Assembly (NCBI GenBank): GCA_000277545.1
Contig: AKXM01000030.1
Coordinates: 1-64,000, forward strand
DNA from: Enterobacter sp. Ag1
GTDB lineage: Bacteria; Pseudomonadota; Gammaproteobacteria; Enterobacterales; Enterobacteriaceae
Direction: 5' to 3'
Length of the DNA stretch: 64,000 bases
Part shown: piece by piece, positions 50,574-59,710 of the stretch
Layout of the letters: every line of letters starts with the position of its first letter
Position numbering within the stretch: position 1 is the stretch's first letter
Notes under the pieces: model-generated
The model's input: only the letters and a program-made list of their open reading frames with translations
The model's database searches: none
What the model was told of the DNA's origin: nothing
Translations under genes and position numbers: made by a program

Positions 50574-53267
50574 TTAGTGCCACTGCTTGAAGCGACGCAT
50601 GTAGAACGTTTTCATGCCCTGAGCCACGCAGCAGTAGGCGAGCAGGGTAGCCACCAGCCACGGGAAGTACTGCCACGGCAGCGCCTGCAGCCCAACCAAC
50701 GGCCCGAGCGGAGAGAACGGTACGTAAATCCCAATCGCCATAATCAGCCCGGTCATCATGAGTACCGGCCAGGCGGCAGTGCTCTGAATGAACGGAATTT
50801 TCTGGGTACGCAGCATGTGCACCACCAGCGTCTGCGACAGCAGGCCTTCAACGAACCAGCCGGACTGGAACAGGGTCTGCATGTGCTCGCTGTTGGCGCT
50901 GAACACAAACCACATCAGCGCGAAGGTGGTCATGTCAAAAATGGACGACGTCGGGCCAATCCAGACCATGAAGCGGCCAATGTTTTTGGCATCCCACTTG
51001 CGCGGCTTGCTCAGGAACTCTTTGTCCGTTTTGTCCCACGGCAGCGCGAGCTGGGAAATGTCGTACATCAGGTTTTGCAGCAGCAGCTGGATCGCAAGCA
51101 TCGGCAGGAACGGGATGAATGCGCTGGCGACCAGCACCGAGAACACGTTGCCGAAGTTGGAGCTGGCGGTCATGTTCAGGTACTTCATGATGTTGCCAAA
51201 AGTCTCGCGGCCTTTGATCACGCCTTCTTCCAGCACCATCAGGCTCTTTTCCAGCAGGATGATGTCGGCGGATTCCTTGGCAATATCGGTGCCGCTGTCG
51301 ACCGAGATACCGACGTCGGCATCGCGCAGGGCTGGGGCGTCGTTAATCCCGTCGCCCAGGAAGCCCACGGTATGGCCGTTGGCCTGCAGCGCCTTCAGCA
51401 CGCGAGACTTCTGCAGCGGCGTCAGCTTGGCAAACACGGTGCGCTCTTCCACCAGCTGCTGGAGGGAGGCGTCGCTCAGTTGCTCAATCTGCGGGCCGAG
51501 TACCGGCTCACCCGGCTCCAGCCCGACCTGGCGGCAGATGCGGGTGGTGACGATGGCGTTATCGCCGGTCAGCACTTTTACCGCTACGCCAATGTCCATC
51601 AGAGCAGCAATTGCCGGGCCTGCACTCTCTTTCGGTGGATCGAGGAAGGTGAGGAAACCGCGGATAATCAGGTCATGCTCATCGTCGGTGCCGTACTGTT
51701 TTTTCGCCTCGGCTTTAGGAATATCGCGAGTGGCCACCACCAGGACGCGGAAACCGTCTTTGTTGTAGTCATTGGTCATTGCCAGCATGGCGTCACGGCG
51801 CTGATTATCCAGCGCGACTACCTTGCCGTTCTCTTCCATGTGGGTGGCAATGCTCAGCATCTCTTCCACGGCGCCTTTGCACACCAGCAGGTGATTGCTC
51901 TGGCTGTCCTTCACCACAATCGACAGGCGGCGGCGGACGAAATCAAACGGCATCTCGTCGACTTTGCTGTAGCCCTGCGGTTTGACGAAGTTTGGCTCAT
52001 TGTCAGAGAAGTAAATGACTGCCTGATCCATCAGGTTTTTGATGCCGCTTTGGTGGTAGCTGTTCAGCCAGGCCAGCCCCAGCACGGACTCGTTTTTCTG
52101 GCCGTTGGTGCCCACGTGATGCTCGAGGATGATCTTATCCTGCGTCAGCGTCCCGGTTTTGTCGGTGCACAGCACGTCCATTGCGCCCAGGTTCTGGATA
52201 GCGTTCAGGCGCTTAACCACCACTTTACGCTTCGCCATAGCCACCGCGCCTTTGGCGAGGTTGGCGCTGACGATCATCGGCAGCATTTCAGGCGTTAACC
52301 CTACGGCTACCGCCAGGGCAAACAGCAGGGCATCCCACCATTCGCCTTTCAGCAGGCCGTTAATCAGGAACACCACAGGCACCATCACCAGCATAAAGCG
52401 GATCAGCAGCCAGCTGACGCTGTTCACGCCGCGGTCGAAGGCCGTTTGTGCGCGGCTGCCGACAATCGCTTTAGCCAGCGAGCCAAAGTAAGTCCGTGGC
52501 CCGGTTGCTACCACCACCGCCTGCGCGGTACCGCTGACCACGTTGGTGCCCATAAAGCAGATGTTCGGGATATCCAGCAGGTTTTCGCTGTCGATCGCCT
52601 TATCGTGCGCGGACTTTTGCGCCACGTCGCCCAGGGTGTCGTATTTCTCAATCGGCAGCGCTTCACCGGTCAGCACGGCCTGGCTGATAAACAGATCCCG
52701 GGACTCAATGAGGCGCACGTCTGCCGGGATCATGTCCCCCGCATAGAGCTGCACGATGTCGCCCACGACCAGTTCGCGCATCGGGATTTCACGCGGGGTT
52801 CCTTTTTGCCCTGCGTGTTCACGACGCACAACCGTGGCGGTGGTGCGAACCATCGCTTTCAGCGCCTCGGCAGACTTCGCCGAGCGGTGCTCCTGCCAGA
52901 AACGCACCAGGCCGCTGAGCGCCACCATGGTGCCGATGATAGTCACCGTCGTCAGGTCGCCGTCTTCGCCGTGGCTGGTGGGCAGCCAGTAATCGGTAAA
53001 GAAGCTGATCCCGGCGAGAATGCCGAGCACGTAGATAAATGGGTTATTAAATGCCATCAGCAGCTGAACCAGCGCGTGAGGCGGCTTGTCATGGGCAACT
53101 TCGTTCAGGCCATCCCGCTCCAGCCGGGCGCTGGCGTGGGCTTCCTGCAGCCCTTCCCGGGTGGTGTTCAGGTTGACCAGGGTTTCTGCGATGCCGTTTT
53201 TGGCTTCCTGGGCGGCACGCATAGACAGCGTGCTTTTTTTATTACGGTTCTTGGTTTGTACAGTCAT
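50574..53267 (-). CDS. mgtB: Mg2+-importing P-type ATPase (MgtB type)
   Basis: An 897-residue P3-type ATPase. It has the phosphorylation motif DKTGTLTQD, TGEALPIEK in the actuator domain, GDGINDAPALRDADVGISVD in the hinge, and the full set of membrane helices including LTPEMLPMIV. From memory it resembles Salmonella MgtB more than MgtA (FNNPFIYVLGILAGISFFTDYWLP, PWDKTDKEFLSKPRKWDAKNIGRFM). It takes up Mg2+ at the inner membrane. Unlike Salmonella there is no mgtC beside it. A leader of at least 200 bases with hairpin and short frames precedes it, suggesting RNA-level control as in other mgt genes. Confidence 0.92.
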   Translation of the reverse strand: MTVQTKNRNKKSTLSMRAAQEAKNGIAETLVNLNTTREGLQEAHASARLERDGLNEVAHDKPPHALVQLLMAFNNPFIYVLGILAGISFFTDYWLPTSHGEDGDLTTVTIIGTMVALSGLVRFWQEHRSAKSAEALKAMVRTTATVVRREHAGQKGTPREIPMRELVVGDIVQLYAGDMIPADVRLIESRDLFISQAVLTGEALPIEKYDTLGDVAQKSAHDKAIDSENLLDIPNICFMGTNVVSGTAQAVVVATGPRTYFGSLAKAIVGSRAQTAFDRGVNSVSWLLIRFMLVMVPVVFLINGLLKGEWWDALLFALAVAVGLTPEMLPMIVSANLAKGAVAMAKRKVVVKRLNAIQNLGAMDVLCTDKTGTLTQDKIILEHHVGTNGQKNESVLGLAWLNSYHQSGIKNLMDQAVIYFSDNEPNFVKPQGYSKVDEMPFDFVRRRLSIVVKDSQSNHLLVCKGAVEEMLSIATHMEENGKVVALDNQRRDAMLAMTNDYNKDGFRVLVVATRDIPKAEAKKQYGTDDEHDLIIRGFLTFLDPPKESAGPAIAALMDIGVAVKVLTGDNAIVTTRICRQVGLEPGEPVLGPQIEQLSDASLQQLVEERTVFAKLTPLQKSRVLKALQANGHTVGFLGDGINDAPALRDADVGISVDSGTDIAKESADIILLEKSLMVLEEGVIKGRETFGNIMKYLNMTASSNFGNVFSVLVASAFIPFLPMLAIQLLLQNLMYDISQLALPWDKTDKEFLSKPRKWDAKNIGRFMVWIGPTSSIFDMTTFALMWFVFSANSEHMQTLFQSGWFVEGLLSQTLVVHMLRTQKIPFIQSTAAWPVLMMTGLIMAIGIYVPFSPLGPLVGLQALPWQYFPWLVATLLAYCCVAQGMKTFYMRRFKQWH

Positions 53268-53583
53268 GGTGGTGCTCCTGTCGCCGGACGGCAGCAGACT
53301 CTTTAAGGTAAACGCCAGATTAAGGGCGACCGAAAATAGCCCGATGCCGCATGAGCGATCGGTTTTAAATTAATTTCGCACAGGGTTTCTCACTATTTAT
53401 TTATTAAAAATAAACAGGTAAGAAATTTATATTTTCTTTTCTCGGGACGTGTTTATTCCTGCTGAGAAATATGCCAGAAGGCATCAGCGAATAAACAGGT
53501 ACCAGCAGTGACGTAACTCAGCGAGGCGCACGGAAGCGGGCTGCGGCATAGCGCGCAGACGAACCTACGGCGTAACGGCTGAA
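53268..53583 (-). promoter_or_regulatory. long mgtB leader region with hairpin
   Basis: The mgtB start is preceded by about 316 bases without a clear gene. It holds an interrupted hairpin at 53451-53496 (outer arms GTTTATTC / GAATAAAC, inner ATGCC / GGCAT) and a 10-codon frame MRHRAIFGRP (53320-53352) on the mgtB strand. Leaders of mgtA and mgtCB in Salmonella use such short peptides and hairpins; equivalence here is inference. No complete PhoP box was found. Confidence 0.4.
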
Positions 53584-53829
53584 TCAGGCTACGAAGGGTC
53601 GACTTTGAGGGTCTTCGCCATCAGAGAAGCTGCAACGACGCTCCAGCTGGCCGGTGACAGGACTGACACGCCAGTTAGTGATGCGTTGATTCAACTCACT
53701 GATTTTCGAAGAGAAAATTGAGTTTGACTGTTTTTTGCGTGCGGACAACACCCGATCGCGGGGCGGCCGGACACGCAGCGTTGATGTCACTGTTTTGACA
53801 CCAGGAAAAAGGGTAGATTTGAAGTTCAT
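53584..53829 (-). CDS. small hypothetical protein upstream of mgtB
   Basis: An 81-residue basic protein starting MNFKSTLFPGVKTVTSTLRVRPPRD, with ISELNQRITNWRVSPVTGQLERRCSF near the end. I recognise no characterised family. GAGGTG lies six bases before the ATG, and a good sigma-70 promoter (54043-54071) points at it. An overlapping frame in another phase (53696-53935, starting MKSIVITSSFWCVSPEPD) could be an alternative or coupled gene. It reads toward mgtB, 316 bases away. Confidence 0.5.
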   Translation of the reverse strand: MNFKSTLFPGVKTVTSTLRVRPPRDRVLSARKKQSNSIFSSKISELNQRITNWRVSPVTGQLERRCSFSDGEDPQSRPFVA

Positions 53830-54042
53830 AACACACCTCGGGACCGTGAAAACCCTGGTCGAGGTGGGACAACACGAGAGCATCAGGCTCCGGCGAGACA
53901 CACCAAAACGAAGAAGTGATCACAATCGATTTCATGTTTACTTTCCCGAACCGCCATTAAGGCCATGTTCGGGCAGCTACTAAATTCAGTATCCATTAGT
54001 CTCTTATGTCAGGTTAGGAAAGGCCGCAACTTCGGCCCGTGA

Positions 54043-54071
54043 AATCTACCCATGGGCAGTACTATTGTCAA
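54043..54071 (-). promoter_or_regulatory. sigma-70 promoter facing the small gene and mgtB
   Basis: Minus-strand TTGACA (54066-54071), a 17-base spacer and TAGATT (54043-54048). It leaves an untranslated leader of about 200 bases before the 81-codon gene. Confidence 0.65.
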
Positions 54072-54240
54072 CCCGCCAGTGGAAATTAAATGTGTTCGTT
54101 TATATTTCAGTGAGGGAATATTGAGGGAAGAGAATAAAGGATATTTTTTATCTCACTCCCTGAGTTGTGTTTTTTTCTAACTTGTAAACGGCCTGGGGGA
54201 TCGCCGTCATTCCCCCGAAACCCGGTGTTCTCGTTACTGA

Positions 54241-54346
54241 CCCTCACCCTAACCCTCTCCCTGGAAGGGAGAGGGAACAGATTACGTATTGTTCTGACCT
54301 GCAGTTTTCTCCCTCGCCCCTTTGGGGAGAGGGCCGGGGTGAGGGG
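54241..54346. repeat. REP-like palindromic repeat element
   Basis: Outer arms CCCTCACCCTAACCCTCTCCC and GGGAGAGGGCCGGGGTGAGGG pair across about 105 bases; inside are two smaller hairpins, CCCTCTCCCT / AGGGAGAGGG and CTCGCCCC / GGGGAGAG. This CCCTCACCC..GGGTGAGGG element is a common dispersed intergenic repeat in enterobacteria. Confidence 0.75.
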
Positions 54347-54503
54347 AGGATTTGTGCCCGATTCTTGTTTAGACGAGAGATATCGTCACCATTAATATTT
54401 TCCTTAAACTAAATCAAAACTTGCGGGCAAAGCCGGTTTTTGCCCCTCGCGCTTTGATTTGAAACAAAATTTAACGCTTATAGCGGTTCATCTGCTGCGT
54501 TAG

Positions 54504-54519
54504 TGTGATAAAAATCACA
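54504..54519 (+). promoter_or_regulatory. CRP-cAMP binding site
   Basis: TGTGA, six bases, TCACA: a perfect match to the CRP core consensus, 67 bases upstream of the small membrane protein gene at 54587, a typical distance for activation. Confidence 0.8.
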
Positions 54520-54586
54520 TTAAGACGGCAGTGGAACTGCGGTCGACAACCCGTTTTTGTTTCAGTTGAAAGTTAGGTCGAACGTT

Positions 54587-54859
54587 ATGGATGCGAAACC
54601 AACTCGCAGCCCCGGCGGCAAAATTGCGCTGTGGCTGTTCTATGCTTTTTGTTTGTACATCGTTTGGGCGATGGTGCGTTATTTTTGGGTCGTCAGTGGG
54701 GTAACCAGCGGCGATTTAGGCACCTTTAGCGGTAAACTCCTCGGGGCGCTGATGGGGTTGCTGGTGTTAGGTTCCGTCGCGGCGGTGCTGGGCTGGATAG
54801 CATGGTACACAAGGCCGCGTGCTTATCCTGTTCGCGCCAGAGAAAACCGGCTGCGTTGA
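54587..54859 (+). CDS. small inner-membrane protein, CRP-controlled
   Basis: A 90-residue protein with two hydrophobic helices (about residues 12-33 and 48-69) and a basic C-terminus (YTRPRAYPVRARENRLR). I recognise no family. The ATG at 54587 was chosen because upstream in-frame codons lack a ribosome site; AGTTAGGT lies nearby. The perfect CRP site upstream suggests induction on poor carbon sources. It is followed by the long leader of the mannoside PTS operon. Confidence 0.7.
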   Translation: MDAKPTRSPGGKIALWLFYAFCLYIVWAMVRYFWVVSGVTSGDLGTFSGKLLGALMGLLVLGSVAAVLGWIAWYTRPRAYPVRARENRLR

Positions 54860-55509
54860 AACCAAATTGCCCGATGAGCCACCTGCTTTTGCGTGGCTCA
54901 GGCTGTATACCTTCCCGCTGTAAAACTTCCGCTGAAGCCAGCCTATTTATTTCATGCTCTTTCCCGGCATCATTTAATTTTTCTCTGCGCTGCAATACTA
55001 TTTATTCCTCATTAAAAAGAGGGTTTATCGTATTTATATAACTGTGCGTAAAGTCACGTTTGTTATTTTTCGAACTGTCTACACTGCGGGAAGATTTATG
55101 GGGAAAACTATGCACATTTATATTGTTCGAATCATAACGTTTGTTCGCACTATGTTGCCGATGTTCGGCAGCAGGGCGCGCGTTTGGTTGAATAATAGCT
55201 GCTGGTTTAATAGCGTGAGCGAACTGGAAAAAGACGACGCCGTTTATTCTGATTCGCTGGATAATGTTTGTGCCGTAAATTGGTCCCGGCTCTGGTGCAG
55301 CGCCGGCGTTCTATATCATTCACTTCGCTATTCGCATTCTCCGTCCTTAAAAAAGGAACATACCGCTCTGCGTCCGCGCCGCCTGGCCGTTCGCAAACGC
55401 TATGAACTTTCGTTCCTGTGCCGTATTTCCAGCCTGCATCAGCTGATGATGTGTCTTCACGCCGGCGGTGATGCCGGAGACGCCGCGATGCTGGCCCATG
55501 TTCGCCCCC
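54860..55509. other. 650-base region upstream of the mannoside PTS, no recognised gene
   Basis: A plus-strand frame of 174 codons (55044-55568) spans it but runs through the terminator at 55510-55547 and has Cys- and Ser-rich, non-protein-like composition. No regulator gene or antiterminator (RAT) sequence was recognised. The region may be a decayed regulator or a long 5' leader. Confidence 0.4.
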
Positions 55510-55547
55510 AAAGCACAATGCGCTTTTCAGCCATTGTGCTTTTTTAT
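55510..55547 (+). terminator. intrinsic terminator in the leader of the mannoside PTS operon
   Basis: Perfect 11-base-pair stem AAAGCACAATG / CATTGTGCTTT with an 11-base loop, followed by TTTATTGCC. It ends 30 bases upstream of the EIIB start. It either ends an upstream transcript or acts as an attenuator for the operon. Confidence 0.85.
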
Positions 55548-55577
55548 TGCCTTTCTTCAGCCAGATAAGGAGTTGTT

Positions 55578-55892
55578 ATGTATATCGTTTGTGTTGCAGC
55601 TTGCCCTACGGGCATCGCCCATACCTACATGGCTGCGGAGGCCCTGGCCCTGGTGGGTCAGCAGCGTGGGCATGAAGTGAAAGTCGAAACGCAGGGCAGC
55701 ATGGGCGTTGAAAACGAAATTACCGCCGACGATCTTGCCCGGGCCAACGCGGTGATTCTCGCGGCGGATGTGGCGATTACCGGCAAAGAACGTTTTGACG
55801 GCATGATGAAACTGGAGTGTAGCGTGGCCGATCCTATCAAGTTTGGCGAGGCCGTGTTTGAGGCGATAGAGGCGGAGATAGCACATGGCTAA
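55578..55892 (+). CDS. PTS fructose-like EIIB component
   Basis: A 104-residue stand-alone EIIB of the fructose/mannitol type. The phosphorylated Cys9 lies in VAACPTGIAHTYMAAEAL. It would receive phosphate from an EIIA (the C-terminal domain of the protein at 59711) and pass it to the sugar during transport by EIIC. GATAAGGAGTTG gives a good ribosome site. It overlaps EIIC by eight bases. Confidence 0.92.
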   Translation: MYIVCVAACPTGIAHTYMAAEALALVGQQRGHEVKVETQGSMGVENEITADDLARANAVILAADVAITGKERFDGMMKLECSVADPIKFGEAVFEAIEAEIAHG

Positions 55893-57000
55893 ATTCAGGG
55901 CTGAGGCGGGGATGTCGACCGGCAAAGAGGTCAAAAATGCCATCATGACCGGGGTGTCATGGATGCTGCCGTTTGTCATTGCCGGGGCGGTGATCATGGG
56001 CATCGCGCGCATCGGTGCTTCGCTCTACGGCATCGAAAATATCTGGGATGCCAGCCACGCTCAGGCGGCGAGCATCATTGTGCAGATGCTGCATAAATTC
56101 GACGGATTTGGTGGCCTGGCGCTGTCGCTGATGCTGCCGGTGGTCGCCGGGTATATCAGCTTTGCCATCGCCAATAAGCCGGGGCTGGCGCCGGGGATGG
56201 TGGGCGGCTTACTGGCCAGCAGCCTCGGAACCGGGTTTCTTGGGGCGCTCGCCGCCGGTTTTGTTGCGGGATACATCGTGCGGGCGCTGGCAACCTGGGT
56301 CAAACTGCCTGCTGCGCTGGCCTCGGCTGGCCCTATTTTTATCCTGCCCGTAGGCGGCACGCTGCTGACCTGCATGGTGATGGCTTTTATTATCGGTGGC
56401 CCGCTGGCGGCGCTGAATCACGGGATGGAAACCTGGCTGCTGGCGATGTCCGGGACGAACAAAATCATTCTGGCAGCCGTCGTGGGCGGGATGGTGGGTT
56501 TTGACCTGGGCGGCCCGGTGAACAAGGCGGCGGTAACCACCGCCATGGCGCTGCTGGCTTCCGGGATTTACGACCCCAACACCGCCGCGCAGGTGGCGAT
56601 TATCGTCCCGCCGATTGGCCTCGGGGTTGCAACGCTCATCTGGGCTAAGCGCTTCCCGGCTTCGGTGCGCGAGGCGGGCAAGGCTTCGACGCTGATGGGC
56701 CTGATTGGCGTATCTGAAGGGGCGATTCCTTTCGCGCTGGCAAACCCCAAAATTATCGTCATCAATGTGGTTGGCTCAGCCACCGGGGCCGCGCTGGCCG
56801 TCGGACTGGGTGCGGTAAACCATGCGCCGATTTCGGGTTTTTACGGCTGGCTGGCGGTAGATAAATGGCCCATTTATGTGCTGTCTATTGCTGTCGGCGC
56901 GGGGATTATTGCCGTGGGATCGTTATTAGTGTTTCGGGCTGAAACTGTCGTTGAAAATAAACCTTCGGCTGCCGTGCCTAAATTTAAAGTAGGGCGCTAG
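55885..57000 (+). CDS. PTS fructose-like EIIC permease
   Basis: A 371-residue inner-membrane permease with about nine hydrophobic segments. The family signatures are VSWMLPFVIAGAVIMGIARIG, GFDLGGPVNKAA and GVSEGAIPFALANP. It resembles FryC/FrwC of E. coli and the C domain of MngA. With EIIB and an alpha-mannosidase downstream, the likely substrate is an alpha-mannoside such as mannosylglycerate or a mannobiose, which is inference. Confidence 0.92.
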   Translation: MAKFRAEAGMSTGKEVKNAIMTGVSWMLPFVIAGAVIMGIARIGASLYGIENIWDASHAQAASIIVQMLHKFDGFGGLALSLMLPVVAGYISFAIANKPGLAPGMVGGLLASSLGTGFLGALAAGFVAGYIVRALATWVKLPAALASAGPIFILPVGGTLLTCMVMAFIIGGPLAALNHGMETWLLAMSGTNKIILAAVVGGMVGFDLGGPVNKAAVTTAMALLASGIYDPNTAAQVAIIVPPIGLGVATLIWAKRFPASVREAGKASTLMGLIGVSEGAIPFALANPKIIVINVVGSATGAALAVGLGAVNHAPISGFYGWLAVDKWPIYVLSIAVGAGIIAVGSLLVFRAETVVENKPSAAVPKFKVGR

Positions 57001-57109
57001 CCGCCCGGTTCATTTATTTCAGGCCGTATGGGCTGCGTTTTTACGGTATTTCATGCCGGGGATAACTCCGCCTTAAATGTGCCTCATCAGCCGCTAATAA
57101 GGTGACATT

Positions 57110-59698
57110 ATGAAGACTGTGCATTTAATTCAGCACACGCACTGGGACAGAGAGTGGTATTTCACCGAGAACGACTCAAAAATCGTGCTCTATTATTTTA
57201 TGCTGGATTTAATCACCCGGCTGGAACAAGACGAAGCGCTGGGGCCGTTTATTCTGGATGGCCAAACGGTGATGCTGGAGGATTTTTTACAGGTGGCGCC
57301 AGAGCACCTGGCTCGTCTGCAAAAATTGATTGCCGACGGGCGGGTACTGATTGGCCCGTGGTATACCCAAAGTGATTTCCTGGTGGTGGGCGCGGAGTCG
57401 ATAACCCGCAATTTGCTGCTTGGGCTGGCGGACTGTAAAGCCTGGGGGAGCTACATGCCGGTGGGCTATGTGCCAGACTCTTTCGGGCAAAGCGCGCAGT
57501 TGCCGATGTTTCTAAGCGAGTTCGCCATTGACAGCGCAGTGCTCTGGCGCGGGTGGTGCGAGCATGATGTGCCGACCAGCGAATTTTGCTGGCAGGCACA
57601 GGGCGGGCAGCAGGTGCTCACCGCCGTGCTTCCCTGGGGTTACGGCTGCGCGAAGTGGCTGCCTACGGCATCGCAGGAACTGGCTGAAAAATTACCGCCG
57701 ATCCTGGAAAAACAGGGGCGTTTTTCCGCCGCGAATCACCTTCTGCTCCCCAACGGCAACGATCAGTCGCCGTTCGAATATGCGGTGACTGGGGCGCTGG
57801 AAAAACTGAATGCCAGCCAGAGCGAATACCAGTTCAGGCGCAGTAGCTTCAGCGATTTCTTCGCCGCTCTGCGGGACGACGAGCACACCCTGCCTGTTTT
57901 GCGCGGCGAGCTTCTCAGCCCCAAATACATGCGTATTCATCGCGGTATTTTCTCTACCCGAATGGATATCAAGCAGCTTAATGCCTCGCTGGAACAGTTT
58001 GTCAGCCAGACGCTGGAGCCCTTGCTGGCGCTCAACTGGCGGCTCGGGCTGCCTTATCCGCAGCCGGCGGTGGAGCACATCTGGCGGGAAGCGATGCAAT
58101 CTCACGCCCACGACAGCATCGGCGGCTGTAATTCAGACCGCGTTAACCAGATGGTGAAGGGGCGTTTGCAGTCCGGCAAAGAGAGTGCCGGGCAGCTGTT
58201 TGAGCTGAACATGAAAATGCTTGCGGAAGGGATTACCGCGAGCCAGCAGGGTAAAAAAATCGTGGTCTTTAACCCGCTACCCGCGCGGCGCGATACGCAG
58301 GTGAGCCTCACGCTTTATACCCTGGAAGAGGACTTCCGCATCGTGGATAGCGAGGGCGATCCGTGCCGCTGGCAACTGCTGCACGAAGAGCTTCAGGACA
58401 TGTCGCTGGTGGTGCAGGAGCTTTCCAACAGCACCACAACCACCTGGTATCGTAAATGCCATATTTTGCTGGAGGCGAAGGCGCTGCCGGCCTGTGGCTA
58501 CACGACCTTTTACCTGCAGGAAGGGGAAGCCGCCGGGTTTGATAAACCGGCCGGGGAGATTGACTGCCTGGAAAACGCCTGGCTGCGGCTGGAGCATAAA
58601 GCCGGAGAGCTTACGCTGACCGATAAACGCACGGGCGAAGTCTACCCGCACATCCTTCGGCTGGTCGATGGCGAAGACGCGGGGGACAACTATAACTATT
58701 CGCCGCCGACGGTTGACTGGAAGATTAACAGCGAAGGCTGCCTGCAGCAGGCCAAGCTGACGCGCGGCGTGCTCAAAGACACCCTGCAGCTAACGCTGCA
58801 CATTCCTGCCCCGGCTGATGCCGATGGACGCGAGGCCAGGCGGTTTGATGCCCGGCTGGACGTGGTAATGACCATCTCCCTGCCGCATGAAAGCGCCTGG
58901 CTGGATGTTGTCGTTGACGTTAACAACACGCTGCGTGACCACCGTTTGCAGATTGAACTGCCCACCGGTTTATATCAGTCGACCCATTTTGCCGATCAGC
59001 CTTTTGGCCTGATAGAACGTGACAATATCCCTCGTAAGCTCGAGATCTGGCAGCAGGAAAACTGGACGGAAGCGCCTGCCTCACTGTGGCCGATGCAGAG
59101 CCTGGTGATGATGCACCACGCGCGGCGCGGCGTCTGCGTGGTGACCGCCGGGCTGCGGGAGTACGAAATTCCTGTCGGGCAGCCTGATACGCTGGCGATT
59201 ACCTTGTTCCGCAGCGTGGGCTGGCTCGGACGGCCCTCGCTGGAATGGCGGCCTGGACGGGCATCTGGCATGGTGCTGCCTGCTCCTGACTCGCAAATAC
59301 CCGGTCATCACTCGTTTCACCTGGCCGTCATGCCGATGGATAACGGGCAAAGCCCGGCGTTCTGGCAGGCCGTCGAGCAGTGGCGTACCCCGGCTTCGGG
59401 CTACCTGGATTCTGGCTGGTCGCGTTTTCGCACCAACCCCCACGGGAAATCCTTCCCGCCGCACTTCAGCGTCTTGAGCTGGGAAAGCCCCCTGCATTTC
59501 AGCACCCTGAAAAAAGCGCAAAACGAAGAGGCGTTAGTGCTCAGGGGCTGGAACCCAGGCCTGACGCCGCTCAAAAACGTTCCTCCGACAGCAAACGGCA
59601 CGCTGGATCAGGTCACGCTAGCGGAAATTCCGGCCACGCCAACGGGCGCTGTCGAAGCAAGTACGCCGGTTTCCTGGCTCATTCGCTCATTTGAATAA
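57110..59698 (+). CDS. GH38 alpha-mannosidase (MngB-like)
   Basis: An 862-residue cytosolic glycoside hydrolase family 38 enzyme. The zinc ligands are His9-x-His11-x-Asp13 region in QHTHWDREW, the catalytic Asp is in VPDSFGQSAQLP, and SHAHDSIGGCNSDRVN is the second zinc-binding histidine segment. Length and layout match E. coli MngB (877 residues), which cleaves mannosyl-glycerate-6-phosphate delivered by a PTS. Here the transporter is split and different from MngA, so the substrate may differ too. It follows EIIC after 109 bases and is 12 bases before the PTS fusion gene. Confidence 0.92.
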   Translation: MKTVHLIQHTHWDREWYFTENDSKIVLYYFMLDLITRLEQDEALGPFILDGQTVMLEDFLQVAPEHLARLQKLIADGRVLIGPWYTQSDFLVVGAESITRNLLLGLADCKAWGSYMPVGYVPDSFGQSAQLPMFLSEFAIDSAVLWRGWCEHDVPTSEFCWQAQGGQQVLTAVLPWGYGCAKWLPTASQELAEKLPPILEKQGRFSAANHLLLPNGNDQSPFEYAVTGALEKLNASQSEYQFRRSSFSDFFAALRDDEHTLPVLRGELLSPKYMRIHRGIFSTRMDIKQLNASLEQFVSQTLEPLLALNWRLGLPYPQPAVEHIWREAMQSHAHDSIGGCNSDRVNQMVKGRLQSGKESAGQLFELNMKMLAEGITASQQGKKIVVFNPLPARRDTQVSLTLYTLEEDFRIVDSEGDPCRWQLLHEELQDMSLVVQELSNSTTTTWYRKCHILLEAKALPACGYTTFYLQEGEAAGFDKPAGEIDCLENAWLRLEHKAGELTLTDKRTGEVYPHILRLVDGEDAGDNYNYSPPTVDWKINSEGCLQQAKLTRGVLKDTLQLTLHIPAPADADGREARRFDARLDVVMTISLPHESAWLDVVVDVNNTLRDHRLQIELPTGLYQSTHFADQPFGLIERDNIPRKLEIWQQENWTEAPASLWPMQSLVMMHHARRGVCVVTAGLREYEIPVGQPDTLAITLFRSVGWLGRPSLEWRPGRASGMVLPAPDSQIPGHHSFHLAVMPMDNGQSPAFWQAVEQWRTPASGYLDSGWSRFRTNPHGKSFPPHFSVLSWESPLHFSTLKKAQNEEALVLRGWNPGLTPLKNVPPTANGTLDQVTLAEIPATPTGAVEASTPVSWLIRSFE

Positions 59699-59710
59699 GG
59701 CGCAATCCCT

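Larger units (their letters stand above)
53830..54503. other. intergenic region with promoter and repeat element
   Basis: This stretch contains the leftward promoter at 54043-54071, a GC-rich hairpin GGCCG.AACTT.CGGCC near 54022-54037, and the inverted repeat at 54241-54346. No further gene was recognised. Confidence 0.5.

Noticed and set aside
50532..52298. 588-codon open frame on the plus strand
   Set aside because: It lies wholly antisense to mgtB, whose motifs are unambiguous; composition (His-, Gln- and Arg-rich) is that of a shadow frame in GC-rich DNA.
53374..53425. PhoP box near the mgtB leader
   Set aside because: One TGTTTA half is seen but the second half at the proper spacing reads AATAAA; not convincing.
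55044..55568. 174-codon frame upstream of the mannoside PTS
   Set aside because: It runs through the leader terminator and its composition is not protein-like; kept only as an unexplained leader.
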